From Thermococcus sp. (GTDB lineage Archaea > Methanobacteriota_B > Thermococci > Thermococcales > Thermococcaceae), in assembly GCF_017656495.1 (NCBI RefSeq), contig NZ_JACDNS010000009.1, positions 1 to 64,000 of the forward strand: 64,000 bases of DNA, given 5' to 3'. Shown piece after piece: positions 17,040 to 26,567 of this stretch. Made by a program: the position numbers and the translations under genes. A model generated the notes under the pieces. That model worked only from the letters and a program-made list of their open reading frames with translations. It was not told where the DNA came from and did no database searches. Each line of letters starts with the position of its first letter. Position 1 is the first letter of the stretch.

Positions 17040-19181
17040 TTACTCTCCAAGAAGCCTTGGAAGCGAACCATAAATTTTTCTCCCTTCTTTTACACTTACC
17101 CTAATTAATTCGTCTCCATTGCTCTTAAACACCATTTCTCTGCCTTTAACTTCTCCTATAACTGCAAAGTCTTTGAAAATTTCCCTGAGCTTTTCAAGGT
17201 TTTCTTTTTCAAAGCTGACTATAAATCTTGCTTGACTTTCTGAAAACAGCACTTCTAAGGGAGAGAGCTTTGCTTCCACTGGAACTTTACTTATGTCAAC
17301 CTCAAAGCCCAATCCGCTCACTATTGCCATCTCAGCTAAAGCTATTGCTAAACCTCCTTTGCTTACGTCATGAACAGCTTTAACCAGTTTTAGCTCGATT
17401 GCCTTCAAAATCCCTTCAATGTTCTTCTTTTCCTTATCAAGGTTAACTTTTGGAGCGATTCCACCTTCAATGCCCAAAATCCTATAGAGTTCACTTCCCC
17501 CCAATTCCTTCTTTGTTACTCCAACAACGGCAATGAGGTCTCCTTCATCCTTAAAGTCCATAGTTGTGATGTGCTCAAGCTTGACCTTTCCTAAAGCCGC
17601 AACTACTGGAGTTGGCTTTACCGGTTTGTTGCCAACCTCATTGTAAAAGCTCACGTTACCGCTAACATAAGCTAATCTAAAGGCATTTGCCGCATCTCTG
17701 AGCCCTTTGATCGTCTCGATGAAGCTCCAATACACCTCAGGCCTCTCTGGGGATGCAAAGTTTAAGTTATCAACTAAAGATAGGGGTTTAGCACCAACGG
17801 AAGCCAGGTTTCTTATAGCCTCAACAACACAAGTCATTGCACCGTGGTAAGGGTTCAGGTAGCAGTAGCTTGGATTTCCATCGCTCACAAAAGCTAAGCC
17901 ATATTCATCGTTTATTTTCAGCACAGCGGCATCCAGACCAGGCTTTAGAACTGTTCTTCCTTGAACCTCATGGTCATACTGCCTATAAACCCACTCTTTG
18001 CTTAATATGTTTGGGCTTGAGAGAACTTTAAGAAAAGCATCTTGTGGAGCGATTTCAGGAGTTCGGACATCTTTTTCAACACTATACGGCTTAACCTCCC
18101 ATTCTATTATTGGAACTTCTGTGAGCAGATTAATTGGCAAATCAGCGACTTTTTCTTTGCCCCAATAAACAATGTATCTTGGCTCATCTATTATCTCTCC
18201 CACAACCGTCCACTCAAGTTCGTACTTTTCAAAAATCTTTGTTATCTCTTCCAAATTCTCCTTTTTGATAGCGAAAAGCATTCTCTCTTGGCTCTCTGAA
18301 ATCATTACTTCCATTGCATTCATGTTCGGCTCTCTCTGTGGCACTCTATCTGCATAAATGACTGCACCAAAGCCTTTCTTTCCAGCCATTTCTGAGGATG
18401 CACAAGTTAGGCCTCCGCCGCCTAAATCTTTGAGAGCTTTGACTTTACCAGTCTTTACTGCCTCAAGGGTTGCTTCAATTAAAAGTTTTTCAGTGAAAGG
18501 ATCTGGAATCTGCACAGCGGAGCGATCCTCCTCTTCGGCATTTTCGCTAAGCTCCTCACTTGCAAAAGTCACTCCATGAATGCCATCTCTTCCAGTTTTG
18601 TTCCCAACTAAAACCAAAAGCAGACCGCTTTCGGTTACGTAACTGTGGACTAACTCATCGGGGTGCATTATGCCAATGCATGCAACATTCACCAATGTAT
18701 AGCTGTCCAAGCTCTCGTCAAACTCCGTTTCACCGCCAACAGTAGGGACTCCTATCCTGTTTCCATAGTCGGCTATTCCCTTGACAACATACTCAAACAA
18801 ATAGCGGTTGCGCTCTTTCTCCAATGGGCCAAAGCGTATTGGGTCGAGCAGAGCTATTGGTCTGGCTCCCATGCAGAGGATGTCTCTCACAATTCCCCCA
18901 ACGCCTGTAGCAGCGCCTCCATAAGGCTCAACGGCAGAAGGGTGATTGTGACTTTCGATTCCAACGACTATTGCAGTATTCTCATCGAACTTTATAACTC
19001 CAGCATCTTCTCCCGGCCCTAAAATGACGTATTCATTTTTAGTTGGTAAGAGCTTCAGCCACTTGCGGCTTGACTTATATGAGGCATGCTCACTCCACAT
19101 TACTTCGATCATGGCTTTTTCCACTTCATTAGGGTCTCTTCCAAGCTTTTCGCGGATAAATTTTTCCTCGTGGGGGAACAT
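17040..19181 (-). CDS. purL: Phosphoribosylformylglycinamidine synthase, large subunit
   Basis: This 713-residue short-form PurL converts FGAR plus ammonia and ATP to FGAM, working with PurS and PurQ (21415-22333). The N-terminal MWSEHASYKSS region, GPGEDAGV, the ATP/Mg site ESHNHPSAVEPYGGAATG and the repeated synthase halves are all present. GGAGGTG lies before the ATG. The gene is separated from purQ and purS by two unrelated genes (19319-21187) and has its own promoter, with a TATA-like AAATTTAAAG at about 19216-19224 and a purine-type dyad upstream. Confidence 0.97.
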   Translation of the reverse strand: MFPHEEKFIREKLGRDPNEVEKAMIEVMWSEHASYKSSRKWLKLLPTKNEYVILGPGEDAGVIKFDENTAIVVGIESHNHPSAVEPYGGAATGVGGIVRDILCMGARPIALLDPIRFGPLEKERNRYLFEYVVKGIADYGNRIGVPTVGGETEFDESLDSYTLVNVACIGIMHPDELVHSYVTESGLLLVLVGNKTGRDGIHGVTFASEELSENAEEEDRSAVQIPDPFTEKLLIEATLEAVKTGKVKALKDLGGGGLTCASSEMAGKKGFGAVIYADRVPQREPNMNAMEVMISESQERMLFAIKKENLEEITKIFEKYELEWTVVGEIIDEPRYIVYWGKEKVADLPINLLTEVPIIEWEVKPYSVEKDVRTPEIAPQDAFLKVLSSPNILSKEWVYRQYDHEVQGRTVLKPGLDAAVLKINDEYGLAFVSDGNPSYCYLNPYHGAMTCVVEAIRNLASVGAKPLSLVDNLNFASPERPEVYWSFIETIKGLRDAANAFRLAYVSGNVSFYNEVGNKPVKPTPVVAALGKVKLEHITTMDFKDEGDLIAVVGVTKKELGGSELYRILGIEGGIAPKVNLDKEKKNIEGILKAIELKLVKAVHDVSKGGLAIALAEMAIVSGLGFEVDISKVPVEAKLSPLEVLFSESQARFIVSFEKENLEKLREIFKDFAVIGEVKGREMVFKSNGDELIRVSVKEGRKIYGSLPRLLGE

Positions 19182-19241
19182 AAAAACACCTCCTTTATTA
19201 TCAGAAAAATGTAAAAATTTAAAGCTTTTAAGATTTATTTT

Positions 19242-19255
19242 AACATAAAAATGTT
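19242..19255. promoter_or_regulatory. Purine dyad upstream of purL
   Basis: AACATAAAAATGTT is a perfect AACAT-N4-ATGTT inverted repeat located about 20 bases upstream of the purL TATA region. The identical 14-mer occurs again before the GMP synthase operon. Confidence 0.65.
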
Positions 19256-19318
19256 CAAAAACTTAGACTCTCTGCGAGAAGTTTCCTGATTTTAAGAGTG
19301 GTACCACAGAAAAAACGC

Positions 19319-19897
19319 TCATTTCGTGGTATTGTTAAACGCTACTAGGTAAGTTTGACACTTTTCTTGTATTTTTCCATTCTCCTGCAGGATTAAAGTG
19401 ATATTGTTAAGTTTGAGTGTATTGTTCGTAAATTTGTTAACATCTATTAGCGCTCTTTTCATAATTTTGAGCTGTCTCTCAGTTATGTTGTCCTCGATTA
19501 CCATTGTGGCAAACTCCTCTAACATTTTCGCACAATCCAGTGTAGTGGTATTGATGTAGGGTTCGATTTCCTCACCAGGCTTAAGGATAGAGGTAACAGC
19601 TCTACTGTAGTAGGAGTGTAGAATTTCCATGTGAAATGATGCTTTCATGAGGTATCCTACCAGTGTAGCTTTTGAACACTTGCTGGTATTGAGACATGCA
19701 AGAGCCCGCTCTGAGTTCTTTTGGAGCTCGGTTGTGTGAAGCTCAATATCCATAGCAATATCCCCCTTCTCCACTTTTTCCACAACTTTACTCACCTCTT
19801 CCGACACTCTAATTGTGCACCTCTGTTCCATTATTCCATAAACAACGACAAATAAAAGCAAAAGAGCAAGGATGGGAAGGAAGTCTTCAAGCTTCAT
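19319..19897 (-). CDS. Unknown membrane-anchored protein (192 residues)
   Basis: One N-terminal hydrophobic helix (about residues 8-23) is followed by a charged, mostly helical external domain with four to five cysteines (for example RCTI, LACLNTSKCS, LDCAK, EKCQTY), which could form disulfides. GGAGTGA precedes the ATG. It lies 15 bases downstream of the 424-residue secreted protein, so the two are probably co-transcribed. I recognise no family. The pair sits inside the purine gene block between purQ and purL, which suggests later insertion. Confidence 0.7.
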   Translation of the reverse strand: MKLEDFLPILALLLLFVVVYGIMEQRCTIRVSEEVSKVVEKVEKGDIAMDIELHTTELQKNSERALACLNTSKCSKATLVGYLMKASFHMEILHSYYSRAVTSILKPGEEIEPYINTTTLDCAKMLEEFATMVIEDNITERQLKIMKRALIDVNKFTNNTLKLNNITLILQENGKIQEKCQTYLVAFNNTTK

Positions 19898-19912
19898 TGA
19901 GAATCACTCCTT

Positions 19913-21187
19913 TTAGTTAGTGTGGGTAACCCTTAAACTGCATTGGGTCTCTACATCAGCTACATGACTAGGATTTGAAGATGGGCCATAGTATACCGGT
20001 ACGTTGTATAGTGCATAAAACCTTCTTGTAACGTCATATGAAGGACCGTTATTGTATCGAATGACAATACCCTCTACTTGCAAGAACTGTCCAGGAACAC
20101 CGATATTCAAATTATTATAGGCTACAGCGAGGGTATTTTTCTCTTCTCCGCCTTCAATAATTATTGGAGGAAAAGTTGGACCTTGTGTTGCTTTAGTGGG
20201 TATTGGCGGAAGATTAAGTGCCCACGTTATTAAATCAGCCGCCCATTTAATAGCCCAACTAACTTCATTATACCCAAAGTTAACGACACTACTTGACACT
20301 CTAATTATTAAATCTTGTACCTCATTGGGAGTATCCTTGTAAGGTACTGTTACCTTTATATCTATTGGCCGAGAAGATGATCCTCGAATCTCAAATGCAG
20401 TATCCCCGCTAATTTCCCGATAACTTGTACCATAAGATACAATCCTTCCCTCGTCCAAATTTTTAACAATTACCTTATATTCATCTGTACTTTTTAGAAT
20501 GGTGGGACCACAAAACTTGGTCTGTACCTTCATATAATATGTTGTGGGTGAATTTGTTGGCCATGAAGATACTATATACACTGTTTTAGTAGTATAAGAA
20601 CACCTTTGTTGAACTCCACCCATTGCAATAATCTCTGTTCCAGAGCCAATATCCTGAATACTTATCCTAGGGGGTACAATTTTAAATGACCAGCTTATGT
20701 CATCTATTTTCTCTTTTGGTAATTTTATTTTTGAGAACTTTTCCACTAATTGCTTATCCTCAAAAGACAATGCTATGATGTTCCTCTTGCCAACCTCTTG
20801 CAGGAATATCCACACCTTTCCATTCTTGTATATGTTGCCTTGTAGTCCTCTAATTTCATTTTCTGCATCCGTTGAGTCAAATAGGATAACATAGCCGTCA
20901 AAGTACTCAGATTCAACAATTCTAATGTTTTTGTTTATTCTTTTAAGCTTCCAGTCATAGAACAAAAAGCCAGTCAACTTATTGCCTTGTATTCTTAAAA
21001 TGCCAAATGTCTTCTTGGTGTCTCTTAAGTCATCGTTCATAGTGGGATTTGGATCATAAATTCCTAAAACAAACTTAGTCACTGAAATTTTTGGTATAAA
21101 GCTTGGTTTTGCGTATACTGAGTTACTGAACACTCCTCCAAACATTAATAAACTCAAAAGCAGAATAAATATTGCTCGACGCCTCAT
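19913..21187 (-). CDS. Unknown secreted protein (424 residues)
   Basis: A clear signal peptide (MRRRAIF then a hydrophobic core, about 1-26) leads a beta-rich protein with few charged clusters, a VSSW/TYYMK region, one WAADLITWALNLPP helix around residue 320, and scattered cysteines. No catalytic motif is visible. GAGAGGATGG lies before the ATG. Its promoter has a strong ATTTAAATAC TATA box and a long hairpin in the leader. Together with the gene after it, it interrupts the pur cluster. Export to the cell surface is inferred from the signal peptide only. Confidence 0.72.
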   Translation of the reverse strand: MRRRAIFILLLSLLMFGGVFSNSVYAKPSFIPKISVTKFVLGIYDPNPTMNDDLRDTKKTFGILRIQGNKLTGFLFYDWKLKRINKNIRIVESEYFDGYVILFDSTDAENEIRGLQGNIYKNGKVWIFLQEVGKRNIIALSFEDKQLVEKFSKIKLPKEKIDDISWSFKIVPPRISIQDIGSGTEIIAMGGVQQRCSYTTKTVYIVSSWPTNSPTTYYMKVQTKFCGPTILKSTDEYKVIVKNLDEGRIVSYGTSYREISGDTAFEIRGSSSRPIDIKVTVPYKDTPNEVQDLIIRVSSSVVNFGYNEVSWAIKWAADLITWALNLPPIPTKATQGPTFPPIIIEGGEEKNTLAVAYNNLNIGVPGQFLQVEGIVIRYNNGPSYDVTRRFYALYNVPVYYGPSSNPSHVADVETQCSLRVTHTN

Positions 21188-21209
21188 ATACCATCCTCTC
21201 TTTTCTTTT

Positions 21210-21249
21210 TGCCAGAGTAACTTAGCAATATTTCACTGCCACTCTGGCA
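21210..21249 (-). promoter_or_regulatory. 5'-leader hairpin before the 424-residue secreted protein
   Basis: TGCCAGAGT (21210-21218) and ACTCTGGCA (21241-21249) form a perfect 9-bp inverted repeat. The 5' arm also overlaps a small alternative hairpin, TGCCA-GAG-TGGCA. Given the TATA box at 21271-21280, the mRNA should begin close to 21247, so the hairpin would occupy the extreme 5' end of the transcript. Two mutually exclusive pairings are possible. Confidence 0.55.
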
Positions 21250-21270
21250 TACTACTCTAAGTAGTTTTTG

Positions 21271-21280
21271 GTATTTAAAT
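21271..21280 (-). promoter_or_regulatory. TATA box of the secreted-protein operon
   Basis: ATTTAAATAC on the minus strand, preceded by A-rich sequence, gives a predicted start about 25 bases downstream. The remainder of the gap to purQ (21281-21414) is AT-rich with no open frame. Confidence 0.55.
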
Positions 21281-21414
21281 TTTTCGACTTTATTGTAGTA
21301 TTATTTAATTTTCCAAAAAAAGTAAATTATCAGAAAGCTCCCTTTAACAAATCTGCGATTTTTAATGAAGTAAACCTTAATAAAGCAATAAAAAATTGAA
21401 TAAAAAATCAAAAT

Positions 21415-22086
21415 TCACCTTTTAGCATACTCCACCATAGATTTGAACACCTTTAGCCCGTCTTCACTTCCTAACCATCTATCACTTGCTCTCTCTGGAT
21501 GAGGCATCATGCCAAGAACGTTGCCATTCTCATTGCTTATCCCCGCTATGTTGAGAATAGAACCATTGGGGTTTGATTCTTCGTTAATATTCCCATTCTC
21601 ATCGCTGTATTGAAAAGTTATCCTAACTTTGCTCAAATCATTGGCGTAATAATTGCCCTCAGCATGAGCTATTGGCATTCTAATGACTTCCCCTTCTTTG
21701 TAAAAGCCTGTAAAAGCTGTTTCAGTGTCTGCAACTCTAAGATAGACCCACTTGCACAGGAATCTTGGAATTTTGTTTGGTCTCAAAGCACCGGGCAAAA
21801 GCTTAGCTTCAGTTAGAATTTGAAAACCGTTGCATATTCCGAGCACTGGCTTTCCATCTTTAGCGAGTTCTTTAACCTCTTCCATTATCTCAGCTCTCGC
21901 GCTTATCGCTCCAGCCCTTAGGTAATCAGCATAGCTAAAACCACCAGGCAAAACAATACCATCAAAGTCTTTCAAACTTTCCTTATACCAAACTCTCTCT
22001 GCTTTTCCACCAGCTTTTTTGATTGCTTCAACTGTTTCAAAGTCACAGTTTGTCCCTGGAAACACTATAACAGCGAACTTTGGCAT
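21415..22086 (-). CDS. purQ: Phosphoribosylformylglycinamidine synthase, glutaminase subunit
   Basis: This 223-residue class I glutamine amidotransferase supplies ammonia to PurL. The nucleophile is the cysteine in GICNGFQIL, with the partner histidine and glutamate in MMPHPERAS near the C-terminus. I place the start at ATG 22086 with AGGTGAG upstream; an in-frame GTG at 22095 lies inside that RBS and would overlap purS. It is last in the purD-purP1-purS-purQ operon. Confidence 0.96.
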   Translation of the reverse strand: MPKFAVIVFPGTNCDFETVEAIKKAGGKAERVWYKESLKDFDGIVLPGGFSYADYLRAGAISARAEIMEEVKELAKDGKPVLGICNGFQILTEAKLLPGALRPNKIPRFLCKWVYLRVADTETAFTGFYKEGEVIRMPIAHAEGNYYANDLSKVRITFQYSDENGNINEESNPNGSILNIAGISNENGNVLGMMPHPERASDRWLGSEDGLKVFKSMVEYAKR

Positions 22087-22087
22087 T

Positions 22088-22333
22088 TCACTCACCTAGA
22101 TTTTCAATGCTGTATTCATAAGTGTGAATAACGGGATTCGCTAGCAAACGACGGCACATCTCCTCAACATCCTTCTCTGGATTTTCGCTCTCAAAAACCA
22201 CCTCAAAGTATTTCGGGACTTTTAAGTCTGCAATTTTATAACCCAAGTTCTTCAAAGCCTTTCCAATTACCCTTCCTTCTGGGTCGTTAAGCCCTTCTTT
22301 TAGGCGGACAATAATTTTTGCCTTATATTTCAT
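22088..22333 (-). CDS. purS: Phosphoribosylformylglycinamidine synthase, PurS subunit
   Basis: This 81-residue subunit bridges PurQ and PurL and matches the family in size and pattern (KEGLNDPEG, then VGKAL-like and KYFEV). The longer in-frame reading upstream overlaps purP1 and is not used: GAGGTGA stands 5 bases before ATG 22333. It lies between purP1 and purQ in the same operon. Confidence 0.95.
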   Translation of the reverse strand: MKYKAKIIVRLKEGLNDPEGRVIGKALKNLGYKIADLKVPKYFEVVFESENPEKDVEEMCRRLLANPVIHTYEYSIENLGE

Positions 22334-22343
22334 GAGCATCACC

Positions 22344-23486
22344 TCACGTAACAACTTTCTCAAGCTCATCCAATTCAATAGCTCTCTTAATCTCAAGCGC
22401 AATTCTCCTTCCAGTGCTCATCGGCCTTCTCCATAGGGCATTGCCATAGGGATGCCCCATTGCCATGTGAATATTTGTCCCGCCACCAGTTCTTGGGGCT
22501 ACATCGTAGATGTAGAAGTTCAAATCCTTGTCAAGAGCTGTTTGCAAAGTGAAAGGCCCAATAACACCGGGTGAGTAGTATCTCTTTGCAGCCTCTATAT
22601 AGCGTTCGGCCATCTCAAAGACCTTCTCTAAGAGGGATTCTCTAAGAGTGGAGCTTGCATGGCCGCAAACAGTATACTCAGGTTCAAACTGATGTTCAGG
22701 TAAAGTCAACTGCTGTGGAGCTGGCAATCTAACATGTCCATCTAAACTCGTCTCAAAGCGCCAGTCAATCCCCAAGAGCTCAATATCCTCATCTATCGGT
22801 GAATAGAAGAAGTCAAAGTTGAATACCGGCCCTATAATGTAGCGTTCAATCCTTGCTTTGCCCAAATCTTCCTCAGTGATTACACCGAGCTTTATAAGCT
22901 TCTCAGCTTTTTCTCTAAACTCCTTATAGCTTGCAGCGGTGAAGAAACCACGTTCAAGCCTCTTTTTTGCGTGTGGAAGCTTTACAATTACAAGGCCAAC
23001 GTCATCAATTTCTTCCGGCTTGACAGGCTCGGGATAAGGAAGTCCGGCTTTCTCCAAAAGCCAGTAGTAGCTCTTCTCCTCACTCCTTTCCTCGCTCCTT
23101 AATAGGTTTCTGCTTCCAAACAGAGGCACCAGGAATTCGTTCTCTACCTTCTCAATGCCCGTATAAACAACAAATGAACGGTTCGGGATGAAGATAACGT
23201 TTTTCTTCCTCAGTTCTTCTTGAATATCAATGATTTTGCCGAACTTCTCCAAAATTATCACTTCATCAATAAACCCCTTTGTTAGGCCATCTTTTGTTGT
23301 TTTTTGCTTAAAATACTCAGCATATGTCCTGTGTCTTCCCCTTTGGGAAACAATAAGAGTTTTGAAGCCTTCGGCCTTGGCTCCATCTGCTATGTCGAGG
23401 GCAGAGTGGCTCCCAATCGCCCCGATAATTATGTTCTCTTTATCGTAATTTTTTAAAACCTCTAGAATCTGCTCTCTTTCAATCAT
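22344..23486 (-). CDS. purP: PurP-family ATP-grasp ligase, paralog 1
   Basis: The protein (380 residues) belongs to the PurP family, whose founding activity converts AICAR plus formate and ATP to FAICAR. Family marks are the N-terminal GSHSALDIADGAKAEGF, the RPEG-equivalent ATP-grasp core, and the C-terminal STGRRIALEIKRAI. The substrate-loop motif here is PRTGGGTN, unlike ARIVAGTN in the copy at 44997. It is longer than the other two copies. The start is ATG 23486 with GAGGTGAG upstream. Position in the purD-purS-purQ operon implies a purine role. Whether it makes FAICAR or a related product cannot be decided from sequence. Confidence 0.82.
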   Translation of the reverse strand: MIEREQILEVLKNYDKENIIIGAIGSHSALDIADGAKAEGFKTLIVSQRGRHRTYAEYFKQKTTKDGLTKGFIDEVIILEKFGKIIDIQEELRKKNVIFIPNRSFVVYTGIEKVENEFLVPLFGSRNLLRSEERSEEKSYYWLLEKAGLPYPEPVKPEEIDDVGLVIVKLPHAKKRLERGFFTAASYKEFREKAEKLIKLGVITEEDLGKARIERYIIGPVFNFDFFYSPIDEDIELLGIDWRFETSLDGHVRLPAPQQLTLPEHQFEPEYTVCGHASSTLRESLLEKVFEMAERYIEAAKRYYSPGVIGPFTLQTALDKDLNFYIYDVAPRTGGGTNIHMAMGHPYGNALWRRPMSTGRRIALEIKRAIELDELEKVVT

Positions 23487-23487
23487 C

Positions 23488-24786
23488 TCACTCACCTCTA
23501 ATTGTTTTCATGAGTTCAATCCTTTTTGCGATGCTCTCTTTAGTTCCTACATCGGCGCGGTAGAAAATTTCACCCTTAACATGCTTTATCCCTGCAGAGG
23601 CTATTTTTTCCGCTTCTTCGAGAGAATCGGCAATTCCAACGATTGCTAGGGCTCTTGAGCCAAGCATTGTGAAGTTTTCATCTACTGAGGCATAGTAGAT
23701 CTTAGCCCCTTCTTCTCTGATTTTATCCTCGCTGATTTGAACTTTAACTCCCTTGATTGGATCAGTGGGATAACCTTTGGGTGCTATATACTTCACAACT
23801 GTGGCTTTCTGCTCAAATTCAGCTCTCTTTAGGTTACCATCGATAATTCCCTCTCCGATTTCCACGAGAGACGTCTTTAAAATTGGCAGAACGTTCATTG
23901 CCTCCGGATCACCAAAGCGGGCATTATATTCAATGATTTTCGGTTCATCCTTAGCAAGCATGAACTGGCCGTAGAGAATCCCCTTATAAGGAGTTCCTTC
24001 TTTTCTCATAGCTTCAACAGTCTTTTTGAGCGTTTCAAGAGCTTTTTCATAATCTTCTTTTGGTATGAAAGGTAGCAAGTGGTTTTCACAAGAATAAGAG
24101 CCCATTCCGCCTGTTATTGGCCCAACATCACCATCATAAGCATGTGGATAATCTTGAGCCAAAGGCATTGGAATGACTTTCTTCCCATCCGTAAACACTT
24201 GAAATGTGAACTCTACCCCATCTGTTCTCTCTTCAATCAAAACCTTCCCATCCTTCTCAATTAGCTTTTTTGCATATTCTTTTGCTTCTTCATTGTCCTT
24301 AAGCTGGTAGCCAACTACTTTAACTCCCTTCCCACCTGTTAATCCGAGGGGTTTAACTACAATTGGTTTTCCAAACTCATCAACCCACGCTCTCATTTCT
24401 GCAACATCATCAAAGACTTTGAAGAGCTTTCTTCCTGGAATTTTATGCTTTTCCATCAAAGTCCTTGCAAAAGCCTTGTTAGTCTCAAGCCGGGCAGCCT
24501 CTTTTGATGGCCCAACCGTTGGAACGCCATTCTCTTCCAAAACATTGACAATGCCTTTCTCTAAAGGAGCCTCTGGACCGATAAAAGCCAAATCAACATT
24601 CCACTTTAGAGCAAAATCTAAGACTTTTTCAACATCAGTTTCTTTTGCTATTCCATATTCCTCTGCCATTCTTCTTATTCCAGGGTTAACATGCTTAGCT
24701 ACAACGTAAAGTTCAGCTTCGCTCTTCGCAAGGACTTCGGCAATTGCACTTTCTCTACCACCAGCACCAACCAAGAGAACTTTCAT
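23488..24786 (-). CDS. purD: Phosphoribosylamine-glycine ligase
   Basis: This 432-residue ATP-grasp enzyme joins phosphoribosylamine and glycine to GAR. Visible motifs are LLVGAGGRESA at the N-terminus, GPEAPLEKG, KPLGLTGGKGV (ATP lid) and EYNARFGDPE near residue 290. The start is ATG 24786 with GGTGA upstream; the in-frame GTG lies in the RBS. It heads an operon with purP1, purS and purQ. Its leader shares 27 identical bases with the purC leader. Confidence 0.97.
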   Translation of the reverse strand: MKVLLVGAGGRESAIAEVLAKSEAELYVVAKHVNPGIRRMAEEYGIAKETDVEKVLDFALKWNVDLAFIGPEAPLEKGIVNVLEENGVPTVGPSKEAARLETNKAFARTLMEKHKIPGRKLFKVFDDVAEMRAWVDEFGKPIVVKPLGLTGGKGVKVVGYQLKDNEEAKEYAKKLIEKDGKVLIEERTDGVEFTFQVFTDGKKVIPMPLAQDYPHAYDGDVGPITGGMGSYSCENHLLPFIPKEDYEKALETLKKTVEAMRKEGTPYKGILYGQFMLAKDEPKIIEYNARFGDPEAMNVLPILKTSLVEIGEGIIDGNLKRAEFEQKATVVKYIAPKGYPTDPIKGVKVQISEDKIREEGAKIYYASVDENFTMLGSRALAIVGIADSLEEAEKIASAGIKHVKGEIFYRADVGTKESIAKRIELMKTIRGE

Positions 24787-24787
24787 A

Positions 24788-24814
24788 ATCTTCACCAAAA
24801 ATTTGTTAAAATTT
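24788..24814 (-). repeat. 27-base leader repeat, copy at purD
   Basis: The sequence from just upstream of the purD ATG through the RBS GGTGAAG and TTTTAACA is identical over 27 bases to that at 30949-30975 before purC. A looser version precedes purP3 (about 44971-44996). Confidence 0.7.
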
Positions 24815-24835
24815 TTACTTTTTAAGCTTTATTTT

Positions 24836-24849
24836 AACATAAATATGTC
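24836..24849. promoter_or_regulatory. Purine dyad between divergent purD and purE
   Basis: AACATAAATATGTC fits ACA-N6-TGT with one arm mismatch. It lies upstream of both promoters: purE has CTTTATAAG at about 24855-24863, and purD has AAGCTTAAAAAG-type sequence on the other side. One protein could control both genes. Confidence 0.6.
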
Positions 24850-24894
24850 GAAAACTTTATAAGCTTAAACACAGAAAAGCGAGCTGGTGGTAGA

Positions 24895-25326
24895 ATGAAG
24901 GTGCTCGTTGTTATGGGTAGCAAAAGTGACTCTCACATAGCTGAAAAAGTCACAAAAGTGCTGGATGAATTTGGCGTTGAATACGATGTTGAAGTTGCTT
25001 CAGCCCATAGGAACCCTAAAAAGGTTGAGGAACTTGCAAAGAAAGATTATGATGTCTTCATAGCCATTGCCGGACTCAGTGCAGCTTTACCTGGAGTTAT
25101 AGCCTCTTACACCACAAAACCTGTTATTGGTGTTCCAGTCTCTGCTAAGCTTGGAGGACTGGATTCTCTCCTAAGCATCACTCAGATGCCTCCCGGAATC
25201 CCAGTTGCTACGGTGGGAATAGACAATGGAAAGAACGCGGCTTTGCTCGCAATTGAGATTTTGGCGCTAAAAGATGAAAGCTTAAAGAAAAAACTTGAGG
25301 AATACAGAGAAAAGATGAGAAGTTAA
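24895..25326 (+). CDS. purE: N5-CAIR mutase / AIR carboxylase catalytic subunit
   Basis: The 143-residue protein has the PurE signature [10 protein letters not shown] at the N-terminus, SAHRNP, and the GLSAALPGV / [18 protein letters not shown] core. It carboxylates AIR or rearranges N5-CAIR to CAIR. No purK is found in this window, so which chemistry is used stays open. GGTGG precedes the ATG. It is divergent from purD and overlaps the convergent ATPase gene by 4 bases. Confidence 0.94.
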   Translation: MKVLVVMGSKSDSHIAEKVTKVLDEFGVEYDVEVASAHRNPKKVEELAKKDYDVFIAIAGLSAALPGVIASYTTKPVIGVPVSAKLGGLDSLLSITQMPPGIPVATVGIDNGKNAALLAIEILALKDESLKKKLEEYREKMRS

Positions 25327-26567
25327 ACAAGTGCTTCCAAGCTTCTTTTTGCAATTTCTAGGAGCTCTTCGGGAGTTAATACTTCAATCCCTTCAGGTTC
25401 TCTTTCGAGAGCGTCCTCCGATGGAACAACAAGAACTTTCCTGCATCTGAACTTAGAGAGTTTTTCCTCAATTTTTTTCACTTCTTCACGCTTAACCCTG
25501 CTTTTCCACTTAACCTCTCCTATCAGCTCAAGTTTGCTGAAGCCCATTAGTGCGATATCAAGCTCAAGATCTGGGAGCTCAACCTTTACTGGCCTCAGGC
25601 CATAAGCCTTAGCCAGAAGACTCTCAATGAAGCCCTCAACGTGCCTTGGAACCTTCTCATCAACAGCCTTCCTGATGAACTCTTTGGGTGTCTCAAGCTC
25701 GGTGTAGGCATACTTTGCCTCAAGGTAGAAGTGGAGGTCAAGGAGGGGGGATGCTATTGAGTAGCGGAAGCGCCTTTTCTTTCCATGGATTGGCTTTTTC
25801 TTTATGAGCCCCATCGAGGACAGCACTTTAAGGTACTTCTGAATACTGGAGGGGGATTCAATTAATCCTTTGGAAAGCAGATAGCTTCCAATTTCGCCAC
25901 TCTTTGATTTTCCGTCTGCTATCGAATGAAGAACACCTTGATAAACCTCAGAGAAGAAAACTTCTTCTTCAGTAAAAGTTTCTCCTATGAGATCCTTAAT
26001 GACCGGCGCTGAAGAGTGTAGATAATCAGTCAGGAACTCTCTGAGTGGCGGCTTATAGGAGGGTACAAGCATCGGCTCACGAAGGTATGTTGAAGCCTCA
26101 ATAAGTTCTTTTCCATCCACTTCCTTTGATAGCTCTACGAGGATTTCTCTTTCGTCGATTAGACCAACCTTGACAGGAAGCACTATCCCGAGGAGGGGAC
26201 TTTCACGCATTGAGAGAATTCTCACTGCCAGCCATAGGGTCGAAGTTATGAGAATAAGCTCGCTTTCCAAGGTCGAGTAAGCGTGAAGGAGATCAAGAAA
26301 GCCATCTGGAAGGCGATGAAACTCATCTATTACAATTTTCTCCTTTCCAAGATGATCAAGGAATTCTCTCCGAAACTCATCGTAGTTCATGTACTTGCCT
26401 GAAGTTAAATCGAGTATGGTTCCATCCCGATTTACGAAGTAGAATCTATCATGTTCAACGAAGTGCTGAACGAGAAAGGTCTTTCCCGTCTTTCTTCTTC
26501 CATAGAGCATTTTCCAGCCTTCACCCTCAAGCTGTGCAAGTTCAATTCTTCTTGGAATGATTCTCAT
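25323..26567 (-). CDS. Archaeal STAND/AAA-type ATPase with DUF234 domain
   Basis: The 414-residue protein starts with an ATPase module (Walker A GRRKTGKT near 23-30, Walker [11 protein letters not shown] near 80), then a winged-helix-like segment ([20 protein letters not shown]) and a C-terminal DUF234 nuclease-like domain with ELDIALMG...GEVKW, a possible PD-(D/E)XK-type core. Such proteins are abundant in Thermococcales, and their function is unknown. The start ATG lies inside a palindrome, and a TATA box about 25 bases upstream makes the mRNA leaderless. Strong self-regulation by the winged helix is an inference. Confidence 0.82.
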   Translation of the reverse strand: MRIIPRRIELAQLEGEGWKMLYGRRKTGKTFLVQHFVEHDRFYFVNRDGTILDLTSGKYMNYDEFRREFLDHLGKEKIVIDEFHRLPDGFLDLLHAYSTLESELILITSTLWLAVRILSMRESPLLGIVLPVKVGLIDEREILVELSKEVDGKELIEASTYLREPMLVPSYKPPLREFLTDYLHSSAPVIKDLIGETFTEEEVFFSEVYQGVLHSIADGKSKSGEIGSYLLSKGLIESPSSIQKYLKVLSSMGLIKKKPIHGKKRRFRYSIASPLLDLHFYLEAKYAYTELETPKEFIRKAVDEKVPRHVEGFIESLLAKAYGLRPVKVELPDLELDIALMGFSKLELIGEVKWKSRVKREEVKKIEEKLSKFRCRKVLVVPSEDALEREPEGIEVLTPEELLEIAKRSLEALV

